The notes below the pieces were generated by a model, which was given only the letters and a program-made list of their open reading frames with translations, searched no databases and was not told the origin of the DNA. This document shows, in pieces, positions 23,456-33,281 of a DNA stretch of 64,000 bases; position 1 is the first letter of the stretch, and every line of letters starts with the position of its first letter. The stretch is from an uncultured Pelagibacteraceae bacterium (GTDB lineage Bacteria; Pseudomonadota; Alphaproteobacteria; Pelagibacterales; Pelagibacteraceae), in the NCBI GenBank assembly GCA_902632545.1, contig CACPCX010000001.1, forward strand, positions 59,629 to 123,628, in the 5' to 3' direction. Position numbers and translations under genes: made by a program.

Positions 23456-23517
23456 CACAGTTATTGGTTTTATACCTCCGGTCCTTAATTGGAAATTACT
23501 GTGGTGGCTTAACCGGG
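23456..23517 (+). promoter_or_regulatory. Putative rpsB 5' leader (ribosomal-protein autoregulatory RNA) with pseudoknot potential
   Basis: CACAG (23456-23460) complements CTGTG (23499-23503); TCCGGT (23477-23482) complements ACCGGG (23512-23517, one G-U); the helices interleave and the second covers the SD-like GGGA just before the rpsB ATG at 23525. Confidence 0.6.
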
Positions 23518-23524
23518 AATAAAT

Positions 23525-24331
23525 ATGAAAATACCTAATATAACTATACAACAACTTTTAGAAGCAGGAGTTCATCTTGGACATAAGACTTTAAGATGGA
23601 ACCCAAAAATGAAAAAATACATTTTTGGAAAAAGAGACTCAATTCACATTATAGATTTAACCCAAACGCTTGAACTGACAAAAGTAGCTTTAGAAAAAAT
23701 TTATAACACTATAGCTAATAATGGAAAAATTTTATTTGTATCTACAAAAAAACAAGCTTCCGAAGCCATTGCAGAAGTAGCTAAGGATACAGATCAATAT
23801 TTTGTAAATTATAGATGGCTAGGAGGTATGTTAACCAATTGGGGAACAATATCTAATTCTATAAAAAAATTAAAAAAATTAGAAACTGATTTAGTAGCTG
23901 AAAACAGAGGTTTTACTAAAAAAGAACTTTTAAAAATGAGTGTTAAAAAAGACAAACTACAAAGATCATTAGGTGGAATTGCTGATATGAAAAAAGTTCC
24001 AGATTTAGTGTTTGTTATTGATACAAACTATGAGTCTTTAGCTATTGCTGAATCTTCTAAATTAGGAATACCAATTATTGCTATTTTAGATAGTAATTCA
24101 AATCCTGACAATATTGATTATCCAATTCCAGGTAATGATGATGCAAGAAGAGCTATAGATCTTTATTGCAATCTAATTAAAGAAACTATAAATAGCGCTA
24201 AAAATTCCAAACCATTATCTGAGTCAAAAAAAAATCAAGTTAATGAAAAAGATTCAAAAACAATTCAGGAATTGGATAGAGAAAAATTAGAGAAAAAATT
24301 TTCAAAAGAAGATAAGGGGAAATTAAATTAA
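23525..24331 (+). CDS. rpsB: 30S ribosomal protein S2
   Basis: [36 protein letters not shown]. Confidence 0.98.
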   Translation: MKIPNITIQQLLEAGVHLGHKTLRWNPKMKKYIFGKRDSIHIIDLTQTLELTKVALEKIYNTIANNGKILFVSTKKQASEAIAEVAKDTDQYFVNYRWLGGMLTNWGTISNSIKKLKKLETDLVAENRGFTKKELLKMSVKKDKLQRSLGGIADMKKVPDLVFVIDTNYESLAIAESSKLGIPIIAILDSNSNPDNIDYPIPGNDDARRAIDLYCNLIKETINSAKNSKPLSESKKNQVNEKDSKTIQELDREKLEKKFSKEDKGKLN

Positions 24332-25182
24332 TGAGTGACATTGAAAAAGTAAAAAAACTAAGAGAATCAACTGGTGCTGGATTTAAAGATTGTAATTTAG
24401 CTATTAAAGAATCTAGTGGAGATTTAGACAAAGCAATTGAAATTTTAAGAGTAAAAGGAATTTCAAAAGCATCAAAAAAAATGTCTAGAGATGCAAAAGA
24501 GGGAGTTGTTGTTGTTAGTGCAGATCAATCAAAGACTTCAGTAATAGAAGTAAATTGTGAAACAGATTTTGTTGCTAAAAACGAGGATTTCATTACTTTT
24601 GTTAAAGAGTTAAGTGAGCTTAATAACGAAAAGAATTCAAATATTGAAGAATTAAAATCAACCAAAATGAAAAATGGTCAGACAGTTAATGATAATTTGG
24701 TAGCAATAATTGCAAAAATAGGTGAGAAAATTACAATTGGTAAAGCTAAAACAATACAAAATTCAACTGGTATAAATAATCATTACCTACATTCAGTTGT
24801 AAAAGATAATGTTGCAAAATTAGCTGTTATGGTTTCATTGGATACAAAAGATAGCTCAGAATCTGTCAAAACATTTAGTAAACAATTATCAATGCACATT
24901 GCAGCATCCAATCCGTTAGCTTTAGAATCTAGTTCTATTGATCAAGCAATAATTGATAAAGAACAAGAATTAGTCACTGAAGAATTGAAAAATTCAGGCA
25001 AACCAGAAGATATTGCTAAAAAAATTAGTCTAGGTAAAATGAATAAGTTTAAGGAAGAAAATTCTCTTCTAACACAAGCCTGGGTAATGGAACCAAAGAA
25101 AAAGGTAAAAGATGTCTTAAAAGAACTTTCTGTAGCAGATTTAAAAATTAAAGAATTTTACAGAATAAAGATTGGAGAATAA
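24331..25182 (+). CDS. tsf: Elongation factor Ts
   Basis: [50 protein letters not shown]. Confidence 0.98.
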   Translation: MSDIEKVKKLRESTGAGFKDCNLAIKESSGDLDKAIEILRVKGISKASKKMSRDAKEGVVVVSADQSKTSVIEVNCETDFVAKNEDFITFVKELSELNNEKNSNIEELKSTKMKNGQTVNDNLVAIIAKIGEKITIGKAKTIQNSTGINNHYLHSVVKDNVAKLAVMVSLDTKDSSESVKTFSKQLSMHIAASNPLALESSSIDQAIIDKEQELVTEELKNSGKPEDIAKKISLGKMNKFKEENSLLTQAWVMEPKKKVKDVLKELSVADLKIKEFYRIKIGE

Positions 25183-25734
25183 ATGTTTGATGAAAAATCA
25201 TACAGCCTTAAAATGGATAAAGCCATTGAGGTTTTCTCGAAAGAATTATCTTCACTAAGAACTGGTAGAGCAAATGCTTCAATGCTTGATTTAATAAAAG
25301 TTGATGTTTATGGACAGCAAATGCCAATCAATCAAGTTGGAAGCATAACAACCCCCGAACCTAGAATGATAAATATTCAAGTATGGGATGCTAACAATGT
25401 ATCTCTACTTGATGCTGCAATTAAAAAATCAGATTTAGGATTGAACCCTCAAATAGATGGACAATTAATTAGATTACCAGTTCCAGAGCTGAATGAGGAA
25501 AGAAGAATGGAATTAAAAAAATTAATAAAATCTATTGGAGAAAAATGTAAAGTATCTATTAGAAATATTCGAAGAGAAGCAAATGAGGATCTAAAAAAAT
25601 TATTGAAAGATAAAGAAATCGGTGAGGATGACGAAAAAAATTATGAAAAAAAAGTTCAAACTATTACAGACAATCATATTAAGTCAGTTGATGACAAGGT
25701 ATCTTCAAAAGAAAAAGAAATAATGACAATATGA
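25183..25734 (+). CDS. frr: Ribosome recycling factor
   Basis: LSSLRTGRANASMLD, LNPQIDGQLIRLPVPELNEERR. Confidence 0.98.
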   Translation: MFDEKSYSLKMDKAIEVFSKELSSLRTGRANASMLDLIKVDVYGQQMPINQVGSITTPEPRMINIQVWDANNVSLLDAAIKKSDLGLNPQIDGQLIRLPVPELNEERRMELKKLIKSIGEKCKVSIRNIRREANEDLKKLLKDKEIGEDDEKNYEKKVQTITDNHIKSVDDKVSSKEKEIMTI

Positions 25735-26405
25735 ACCCTTTAAGACATGTAGCCATTATCATGGATGGTAATGGGAGGTGGGGTTTGAAGTATAAAAAAT
25801 CAAGAAAAGCAGGACATAAAGCTGGTCTCAAAACTGTTGAAAAAATAATAAAGGAGTCCTTAAAAAACAAAATCAAATATTTGACTTTATATGCTTTTTC
25901 AACTGAAAACTGGAAGAGACCTAAAAATGAAGTTAATTATTTATTTGATTTACTAGAAAATTTCCTAAGAAATAGAATTGAGGATCTTAATAAACAAAAA
26001 ATTAAATTAAAAATAATAGGAATTAAAAGTTTTTCAAAAAAATTAAATAATCTTTTAAATTATTCAGAAAAAAAAACATCAAAAAATTCAACACTACAAA
26101 TTAATTTAGCTCTAAATTATGGTTCAAAAAAGGAGTTAATTAATGCATTTAAATCAATTACAAAAGCAAGAGTATCTGTTAACGAAAAAAATTTTACTAA
26201 TTATTTGCAAACTAAAAATATACCTGACCCAGATATATTAATAAGAACAGGTAACACAAGAAGATTAAGTAACTTTTTACTATGGCAGCTAGCTTACTCC
26301 GAAATTTTTTTTGAAAAAAAGTTATGGCCTGCATTTAATGAAAAAGATTATAATAAAATCATTAAAAAATTTAAAAAAATAAAAAGAAATTTTGGAAATA
26401 TTTAA
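25731..26405 (+). CDS. uppS: Isoprenyl transferase (undecaprenyl diphosphate synthase family)
   Basis: HVAIIMDGNGRWG, YAFSTENWKRP, PDILIRTGNTRRLSNFLLWQLAYSE. Confidence 0.96.
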   Translation: MNPLRHVAIIMDGNGRWGLKYKKSRKAGHKAGLKTVEKIIKESLKNKIKYLTLYAFSTENWKRPKNEVNYLFDLLENFLRNRIEDLNKQKIKLKIIGIKSFSKKLNNLLNYSEKKTSKNSTLQINLALNYGSKKELINAFKSITKARVSVNEKNFTNYLQTKNIPDPDILIRTGNTRRLSNFLLWQLAYSEIFFEKKLWPAFNEKDYNKIIKKFKKIKRNFGNI

Positions 26406-27073
26406 TGAATAAAAATCTTTTAAACAGAATTTTAACATCAATTATTTTGTTAGTAATTTTTTTATTTTGCTTATTTACGCAAAAAATATTATGGACTTTT
26501 TTGCTTATAACAGCTGCAATATTGTCATTTTTAGAGTTTAATAATTTGGTTAAAAAAAAATTTAAAAATAATCAAAATAATATTTTATCATTTAATATTT
26601 TTTCATTTATTTATTTGAGTCTATTTGTGTTTGTGGGTTATGAACTCTATAGCTCACCGCCATTAGATTTGCTATTTATTTTATTAATCTGTATATTTTC
26701 TGATACTGGTGGATATATTATTGGTAATTTAGTTGGGGGAAGAAAACTTACATCTATCAGTCCAAAAAAAACAGTATCAGGATCGATAGGTTCATTTTTA
26801 TTCTCAATTGTTCCTGTTTTTGTGTATTCATCAATTTATAATCAAACTGAAAACTTAATATTTTATTCAGAAAACCTAAGTTTATTAATTGCGACATGTT
26901 TATTTCTGTCGTTGATTTGCCAACTTGGAGACTTATTTATCTCTTATTATAAAAGACAAGCCAATGTAAAAGATACTGGCTCATTGTTACCAGGTCATGG
27001 AGGTTTGCTTGATAGAATTGACGGTATAATATTTGTTCTTCCTGCCGCTTTTATTATTGATAAACTATTTTAG
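26405..27073 (+). CDS. cdsA: Phosphatidate cytidylyltransferase
   Basis: CIFSDTGGYIIGNLVGGRKLTSISPKKTVSGSIGS, DTGSLLPGHGGLLDRIDGI. Confidence 0.95.
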   Translation: MNKNLLNRILTSIILLVIFLFCLFTQKILWTFLLITAAILSFLEFNNLVKKKFKNNQNNILSFNIFSFIYLSLFVFVGYELYSSPPLDLLFILLICIFSDTGGYIIGNLVGGRKLTSISPKKTVSGSIGSFLFSIVPVFVYSSIYNQTENLIFYSENLSLLIATCLFLSLICQLGDLFISYYKRQANVKDTGSLLPGHGGLLDRIDGIIFVLPAAFIIDKLF

Positions 27074-27079
27074 CATATA

Positions 27080-28246
27080 ATGAAAAAAAAAATTATTATT
27101 TTAGGTTCAACAGGTTCAATTGGAATTAAAACTTTTAATATATTCAAACAAGATAAAAAAAATTTTCAAGTAATATTGCTTTCAACAAATTCAAATTTAA
27201 AAAAAATTATTAATCAAGCCAAAGAACTAAATGTAAAAAATATAATTGTTAATAATAAAAAAGTTTTTAACATAGCCAAAAAAAATAAAAATTTAAAAGC
27301 AATAAATATTTATAATAATTTTGATGAAATTAAAAAAATTATAAAAACAAGAAATATTTATTATTCTATGATATCTGTTACAGGATTAGACGGTTTAAAA
27401 CCAACAATATTGCTTTCAAGATTTTCTAAAAATTTAGCAATCGCTAACAAAGAGTCATTAATATGTGGATGGGGTTTAATTAATAAAAGCTTAAAAAAAT
27501 ATAAAACAAATTTTGTACCAATAGACTCTGAGCATTTCTCCATTTATACTTTATTAAAAAACAATAGGTTAGAAGATATAGAAAAAATTTATATTACAGC
27601 TTCAGGTGGGCCTTTTTTAAATTATCCAAAAAGTAAATTTAAATTAATCAAACCAAAAAAAGCTTTAAATCACCCTAATTGGAAAATGGGAAAAAAAATA
27701 ACAATAGATTCTGCTACATTGATGAACAAACTGTTTGAGGTTATTGAGGCAAAAAATATTTTTAATATACCATATAATAAAATCTCAATACTTACACATC
27801 CTGCTTCATACGTGCATTCAATTGTTAAATTTAAAAACGGTATAACCAAAATATTAATCCATGATCCTGATATGAAAATTCCAATAATAAACTCAATTTA
27901 TCAAAATAAATTAAAAGTTGTTAAAACGAAAAATTTAGATATGAAACTTTTAAATAATCTTGATTTAAAGGAGGTTGATTTAAATAAATTTCCTTCAATA
28001 AAACTGTTAAAAAAAATGCCAAAATATAATTCACTTTATGAAACTGTTTTAATAACTATTAATGATTTTTTAGTTTATAAATTTCTAGAAAATAAAATTA
28101 CTTTCAGTAAATTATTGAAACTTATTAATAAAATCCCCTGCTTAAAAGAATTTTCTAAATACAAAAAAATGAAACCTAGAAGTATTGAAGATATTTACAA
28201 ATTAAGAGATTATGTAAGTTTAAAATTATCTAAATTAGGTATATAA
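27080..28246 (+). CDS. dxr: 1-deoxy-D-xylulose 5-phosphate reductoisomerase
   Basis: ILGSTGSIGIKTF, ANKESLICGW, PIDSEHFSIY, TASGGPF, LNHPNWKMGKKITIDSATLMNK. Confidence 0.97.
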   Translation: MKKKIIILGSTGSIGIKTFNIFKQDKKNFQVILLSTNSNLKKIINQAKELNVKNIIVNNKKVFNIAKKNKNLKAINIYNNFDEIKKIIKTRNIYYSMISVTGLDGLKPTILLSRFSKNLAIANKESLICGWGLINKSLKKYKTNFVPIDSEHFSIYTLLKNNRLEDIEKIYITASGGPFLNYPKSKFKLIKPKKALNHPNWKMGKKITIDSATLMNKLFEVIEAKNIFNIPYNKISILTHPASYVHSIVKFKNGITKILIHDPDMKIPIINSIYQNKLKVVKTKNLDMKLLNNLDLKEVDLNKFPSIKLLKKMPKYNSLYETVLITINDFLVYKFLENKITFSKLLKLINKIPCLKEFSKYKKMKPRSIEDIYKLRDYVSLKLSKLGI

Positions 28247-28253
28247 GCATCTC

Positions 28254-30506
28254 ATGAAAAAAATTTTTCTCAATTTTTTTTTAATACTGATTTTTTCAAC
28301 AAATTTAAGTTTTTCTAATGAAATTAATGAAATAAAAATAATTGGTAATAAAAGAATTTCAAACGAAACAATTATAGTTTTAGGAGATATTAAGCCTAAA
28401 CAAAATTTTACAAATAAGAATTTAAATAACACGTTAAGAAAACTTTATGAGACAAATTTTTTTTCTGATATAAATATAACTTTAGAAAATAAAATTTTAA
28501 AAATTGAATTAATTGAAAATCCAATTATTGAAAAAATCAATATTATTGGAATTAAAAAAAAATCTCTTGTCGAAGCTCTTAAAGCCACAATGTCTTTAAA
28601 AGATCGTATGTCATATACGGAATTTCAATTTAACAAAGATATTAATAAAATTAAAAATATTCTAACTACAAGTGGTTATTATTTTTCAAGCATAAAAGTT
28701 ACAAAAGAGGATAATATCGAATTTAATTCTATAATATTAAATTTAGACATAGAGCTTGGTAAAAAAGCAAAGATTAAAGATATTATATTTATAGGTGACA
28801 AAAAATTTAAAGATAAGAGATTATTAGAATTAATCGCATCTGAAGAATATAAGTTTTGGAAATTTATTACTAATAAAGTTTATTTAAATAAATCATTAGT
28901 AGATTTAGATACTAGATTGTTACAAAATTATTATAAAAATAATGGATACTATAATGTTAAAATTTTAAGCTCTTTTGCTGAACTAGATGGCACAGAAGGA
29001 TCATTTAAACTTACTTTTAATATTGATGCAGGAAAAAAATATTATTTTAATGAATTAAATTTAGAATTACCTGATGATTATAATAAAAGTGATTTTGAGA
29101 GTATAGATAAATTATTTAAATCTTTATCTAATAAAGAATATTCTTTAGATAATCTAAATATAATTTTAAATGAAATTGATCAAATTGCCTCTTTACAATT
29201 ATATGATTTTATAAAAATTGATGTAAAGGAAAATATAGTTGATAAAAATAAAATAAATTTTAATTTTTATGTTGAAGACTCTGAAAAATTTTATGTTGAA
29301 AAGATTAACATTTTGGGAAATTTTAATACCTTAGAAGAAGTTATTAGAAACAAATTTATTGTAGATGAGGGTGATCCTTTTAATGAAATTTTATATAATA
29401 AATCAGTAAATGAAATTAGATCATTAGGAATTTTTAAAAAAGTAGATACTGAAATAATCGATGGATCGACATCAAATACAAAAATAATAAATTTATCAGT
29501 TGAAGAACAGCCTACTGGCGAGATATCATTGGGTGCTGGTATAGGTACTACCGGTGGCGTTGTTGGAGGTTCATTAAAGGAAAAAAATTTTATGGGCTCC
29601 GGTGTGACATTGGATACAAATTTTCAAATATCTGATGATGGGGTAAAAGGCTCAATAACTTACGCAAAACCAAATTTTAATTACACAGATAACACACTAT
29701 TTACATCAATTAAATCTACTAACCAAGATAATCTTTCTAGCTCTGGTTATAAAATTACAACTGCAGGATTTTCACTTGGTACAAAATTCGAACAATTCGA
29801 AAATTTATTCTTTAGTCCAGAAATAGATTTTACTCAGGAAGATTTAACAACTAATTCTTCAGCATCAAATTCATTTAAAAAACAAGAAGGCTCATATAGT
29901 GATTTTTATTTCAATTATTCTTTATTTTACGATACAAGAGACAATTCCTTCAATCCTAACAGAGGAAACGTATTTATATTTAATCAAGAGTTACCATTAA
30001 TTTCATCAGACAATGAAATAAGAAATACATTAAGATTTACTAAATATAAATCACTTAATGACACAAAAGATATGGTAGGTAAGGCTAGTTTTTATTTGAG
30101 CGCTATTAATTCAATTGATGGATCAGATGTAAGAATTTCAAAAAGAACTAAAATACCATTCAATAGACTTAGAGGTTTTGAAAAAGGAAAAGTAGGACCA
30201 ATTGATGGTGGCGATTATGTTGGAGGAAATTATGCAGCTGCAATAAATTTGTCAACTAATTTGCCAGGTATATTATCTTCTTTTGAAAATTTAGATTTTT
30301 CCTATTTTATTGATGCTGGTAATGTATGGGGTGTTGATTATGATAGTTCAATAGATGACTCAAGTAAGATTAGAAGTTCAACAGGTATTGCTGTAGATTT
30401 TTTAACACCAATTGGTCCTTTAAGTTTTTCTTGGAGTTTACCAATCACAAAACACTCATCAGATAAAACAGAAACTTTTAGATTTAATTTAGGTACAACT
30501 TTCTAA
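28254..30506 (+). CDS. bamA: Outer membrane protein assembly factor BamA
   Basis: Signal peptide, POTRA-like repeats, C-terminal barrel with RLRGFEKGKVGP and terminal FNLGTTF. Confidence 0.94.
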   Translation: MKKIFLNFFLILIFSTNLSFSNEINEIKIIGNKRISNETIIVLGDIKPKQNFTNKNLNNTLRKLYETNFFSDINITLENKILKIELIENPIIEKINIIGIKKKSLVEALKATMSLKDRMSYTEFQFNKDINKIKNILTTSGYYFSSIKVTKEDNIEFNSIILNLDIELGKKAKIKDIIFIGDKKFKDKRLLELIASEEYKFWKFITNKVYLNKSLVDLDTRLLQNYYKNNGYYNVKILSSFAELDGTEGSFKLTFNIDAGKKYYFNELNLELPDDYNKSDFESIDKLFKSLSNKEYSLDNLNIILNEIDQIASLQLYDFIKIDVKENIVDKNKINFNFYVEDSEKFYVEKINILGNFNTLEEVIRNKFIVDEGDPFNEILYNKSVNEIRSLGIFKKVDTEIIDGSTSNTKIINLSVEEQPTGEISLGAGIGTTGGVVGGSLKEKNFMGSGVTLDTNFQISDDGVKGSITYAKPNFNYTDNTLFTSIKSTNQDNLSSSGYKITTAGFSLGTKFEQFENLFFSPEIDFTQEDLTTNSSASNSFKKQEGSYSDFYFNYSLFYDTRDNSFNPNRGNVFIFNQELPLISSDNEIRNTLRFTKYKSLNDTKDMVGKASFYLSAINSIDGSDVRISKRTKIPFNRLRGFEKGKVGPIDGGDYVGGNYAAAINLSTNLPGILSSFENLDFSYFIDAGNVWGVDYDSSIDDSSKIRSSTGIAVDFLTPIGPLSFSWSLPITKHSSDKTETFRFNLGTTF

Positions 30507-31027
30507 TGTTTAGAAAACTACTATTTATAATATCTTTTTTTTTATTAGTTACTAATAATTCACTAGCCCAAGAAAAAGTTGTATTCATAGATATAAATTT
30601 TATTTTTAAAAATTCAAATGTTGGTAAAGAATTAAACGAACAAATTAGAAAAAAAGATAATCAAATAAATTTAGAAATAAATAAATTTAAAAATGATATT
30701 GAAGTTAAAAAAAATGAAATAATATCACAAAAAAACGTAATTTCAGTTGAGGAATATAATAAAAAAATTGAAAATTTAGAGACTAAAATTAAAGAAATGA
30801 ATAAATTAATTGCAAAAAAAAAGAATGAATTTGATAAATTTAAAATTAAAGTTGAAGCAAGTTTTTCAAAAGAACTAAATTCAATTATAGAAATATATTC
30901 AACTGAAAATTCAATTGATATGATTTTTGATAAATCAAATTTATTAATGGCGCGAAAAGACTTAAATATAACGAAGAAAATTATTAATTTATTTAATGAG
31001 AATGTTAAAGAAATAAATATAAAGTAG
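30506..31027 (+). CDS. OmpH/Skp family periplasmic chaperone
   Basis: Signal peptide, KVVFIDINFIFKNSNVGKELN then coiled coil; directly after bamA. Confidence 0.82.
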   Translation: MFRKLLFIISFFLLVTNNSLAQEKVVFIDINFIFKNSNVGKELNEQIRKKDNQINLEINKFKNDIEVKKNEIISQKNVISVEEYNKKIENLETKIKEMNKLIAKKKNEFDKFKIKVEASFSKELNSIIEIYSTENSIDMIFDKSNLLMARKDLNITKKIINLFNENVKEINIK

Positions 31028-31029
31028 TA

Positions 31030-31473
31030 ATGAATTTAAAAAAATCTCAAATTATTGATCTGTTGCCTCATAGAGAACCCATGCTATTAATAGATGAGTT
31101 AATAAATATAAAGAAACTACATTCTGCAACTGCTATTGTTAATGTAAGAAAAGATAGTTTTTATGTTCAGGGTCACTTCCCAGACCAACCAGTTATGCCA
31201 GGAGTTTTAATTGTAGAGGCTTTTGGTCAAGCTGCTGCTGCATTAACTGCTTCAGGTATAGATAAAAAAGAATATGAAAATAAACTAGTTTTTTTAATGA
31301 GTGTAGAAAAAGCTAGATTTAGGAATCCAGTAATTCCTAATTGCAAATTGGAGCTTAATATAGAAGCGATTAGATCTCATGGCAGAGTGTGGAAATATAA
31401 AGGTGAGGCATTTGTTGAAGGAAAAAAAATGGCTGATGCACAGTGGTCAGCGACAATAGTTGATCGAAAATAA
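31030..31473 (+). CDS. fabZ: 3-hydroxyacyl-[acyl-carrier-protein] dehydratase FabZ
   Basis: LLPHREPMLLIDELI, GHFPDQPVMPGVLIVEAFGQAAA. Confidence 0.97.
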   Translation: MNLKKSQIIDLLPHREPMLLIDELINIKKLHSATAIVNVRKDSFYVQGHFPDQPVMPGVLIVEAFGQAAAALTASGIDKKEYENKLVFLMSVEKARFRNPVIPNCKLELNIEAIRSHGRVWKYKGEAFVEGKKMADAQWSATIVDRK

Positions 31474-31526
31474 TTAGTAATATTTATTGATAAGTATTTA
31501 TTAATTGTTTTGATAAAAAACAACTA

Positions 31527-32507
31527 ATGACTAATCCTTTTTTTGAAAACAAAGGTCCAAAAAAAATTGAAGAGATTTTAAATCAAATCAAATTTCAAAA
31601 TAAATTTAAATACAGTGGAACAAAAATTGCTGATATTAAAGATCTTGTTAATGCATCAAATGAAGATATTACGTTTTTTCATTCTAAAAAATATGAGTTA
31701 GCTGCTTCAAAAACAAAAGCGGCTTTTTGCATAACAACAAAAAATTTATCCAATAAATTACCCCATTCCTGCAAACCAATAGAAGTTGACAATGTTCTTG
31801 TATCAACTGCAATGATTACCACAATGTTTTATCCTGATGCTATTTCAGATGATTTTGATGCACATACCTTAAATATTGAAAAAACTTCTTATAATAATTC
31901 TGTAAAGCATGGTCAAAATATTTTAATCGGAAAAAATGTTAAAATTGGATCAAACTGCTCAATCGGTCACAACACAATTATTGAAAGTAATGTTGTTATT
32001 GGTGATAACTGCTCAATAGGATCCAACGTTATTATTAGGAAAACATTAATTAATAACAATGTTTCAATTTTGGATGGCTGTGTTATTGGAAAAAAAGGAT
32101 TTGGTTTTTTTCCAAATAAAAACAAAAATATTCGTTATCCTCATATAGGTATTGTAATAATTGAAGATAATTGTGAGATTGGTTGTGGCTCAACAATTGA
32201 TAGAGGCTCTTTATCAAATACTTTAATTGGAAAAAATACTTTCTTAGATAATCAAGTACATATAGCTCATAATAATAAAATTGGTAATAATTGTATTATT
32301 GCTGGACAGGTTGGTTTTGCTGGAAGCTCTACACTTGGAAATAATGTTATGATAGGAGGACAAGCAGGAATATCGGGACATTTGAAAGTAGGAAACAATG
32401 TTCAAATAGGTGGTGGTTCAGGAGTGATTAAAGATGTACCTGATAATTCTAAAGTTATGGGTTATCCAGCTAAAGATCTAAAAAGATTTATTAAGGAAAA
32501 CAGATGA
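31527..32507 (+). CDS. lpxD: UDP-3-O-acylglucosamine N-acyltransferase
   Basis: Left-handed beta-helix hexapeptides; GCGSTIDRGSLSNTLIGKNTFLDNQVHIAHN. Confidence 0.96.
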   Translation: MTNPFFENKGPKKIEEILNQIKFQNKFKYSGTKIADIKDLVNASNEDITFFHSKKYELAASKTKAAFCITTKNLSNKLPHSCKPIEVDNVLVSTAMITTMFYPDAISDDFDAHTLNIEKTSYNNSVKHGQNILIGKNVKIGSNCSIGHNTIIESNVVIGDNCSIGSNVIIRKTLINNNVSILDGCVIGKKGFGFFPNKNKNIRYPHIGIVIIEDNCEIGCGSTIDRGSLSNTLIGKNTFLDNQVHIAHNNKIGNNCIIAGQVGFAGSSTLGNNVMIGGQAGISGHLKVGNNVQIGGGSGVIKDVPDNSKVMGYPAKDLKRFIKENR

Positions 32508-33280
32508 TACATAAAACTGCAATAATTGACTCAAAAGCAGAAATAGCATCAAATGTTGAGATAGGTCCATATTGTACAATTGGTCCTAACGTCGAAATTG
32601 GCGAAAACACTATTATTCAATCGCATGTTAACATTTCTGTAAGTGCCAAAATTGGAAAGGGAAATAATATTTATCCTTTCGTTTCAATTAACGATCCACA
32701 AGACTTAAAATATAATGGTGAACCTACAAATTTAGTAATTGGTGATAATAATAAAATAAGAGAATACGTAACAATAAATCCTGGAACAGTCGGTGGTGGT
32801 GGTAAAACAGTAATTGGAGATAACTGTTTATTTATGATTTCATCACATATCGCTCATGACTGCCAAGTTGGAAATAATGTAATAATTGCAAATAATGTAC
32901 CTTTAGGTGGTCATGCAATTATCGAGGATAATGTTGTTATTGGTGGCAACTCTGCAGTTCAACAATTCACTAGAATTGGCAAAATGGCAATGATTGGTGG
33001 GATGACAGGTGTATTGCATGACGTAATTCCTTATGGATTATCAACAGGAAATAGAAATTCATTACAGGGATTGAATTTAATAGGGTTAAGAAGAGCCAAG
33101 TTTGAAAATAAAGATATTTTAGGCTTGAGTGAAGCCTATAAGGAAATTTTTGCAACTAAAAATATCAATGAAAATATAAGTAAAATGAACGGGTCTTTTC
33201 AAGACAATCCGTTAGTTAAAAATGTAATTGATTTTATAACAAAAGATAAAAAAAGATCTATTTGCACACCATTTTCATAA
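32504..33280 (+). CDS. lpxA: Acyl-ACP--UDP-N-acetylglucosamine O-acyltransferase
   Basis: Hexapeptide repeats; SHIAHDCQVGNNVIIANNVPLGGHA, GLNLIGLRRAKF. Confidence 0.97.
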   Translation: MIHKTAIIDSKAEIASNVEIGPYCTIGPNVEIGENTIIQSHVNISVSAKIGKGNNIYPFVSINDPQDLKYNGEPTNLVIGDNNKIREYVTINPGTVGGGGKTVIGDNCLFMISSHIAHDCQVGNNVIIANNVPLGGHAIIEDNVVIGGNSAVQQFTRIGKMAMIGGMTGVLHDVIPYGLSTGNRNSLQGLNLIGLRRAKFENKDILGLSEAYKEIFATKNINENISKMNGSFQDNPLVKNVIDFITKDKKRSICTPFS

Positions 33281-33281
33281 A

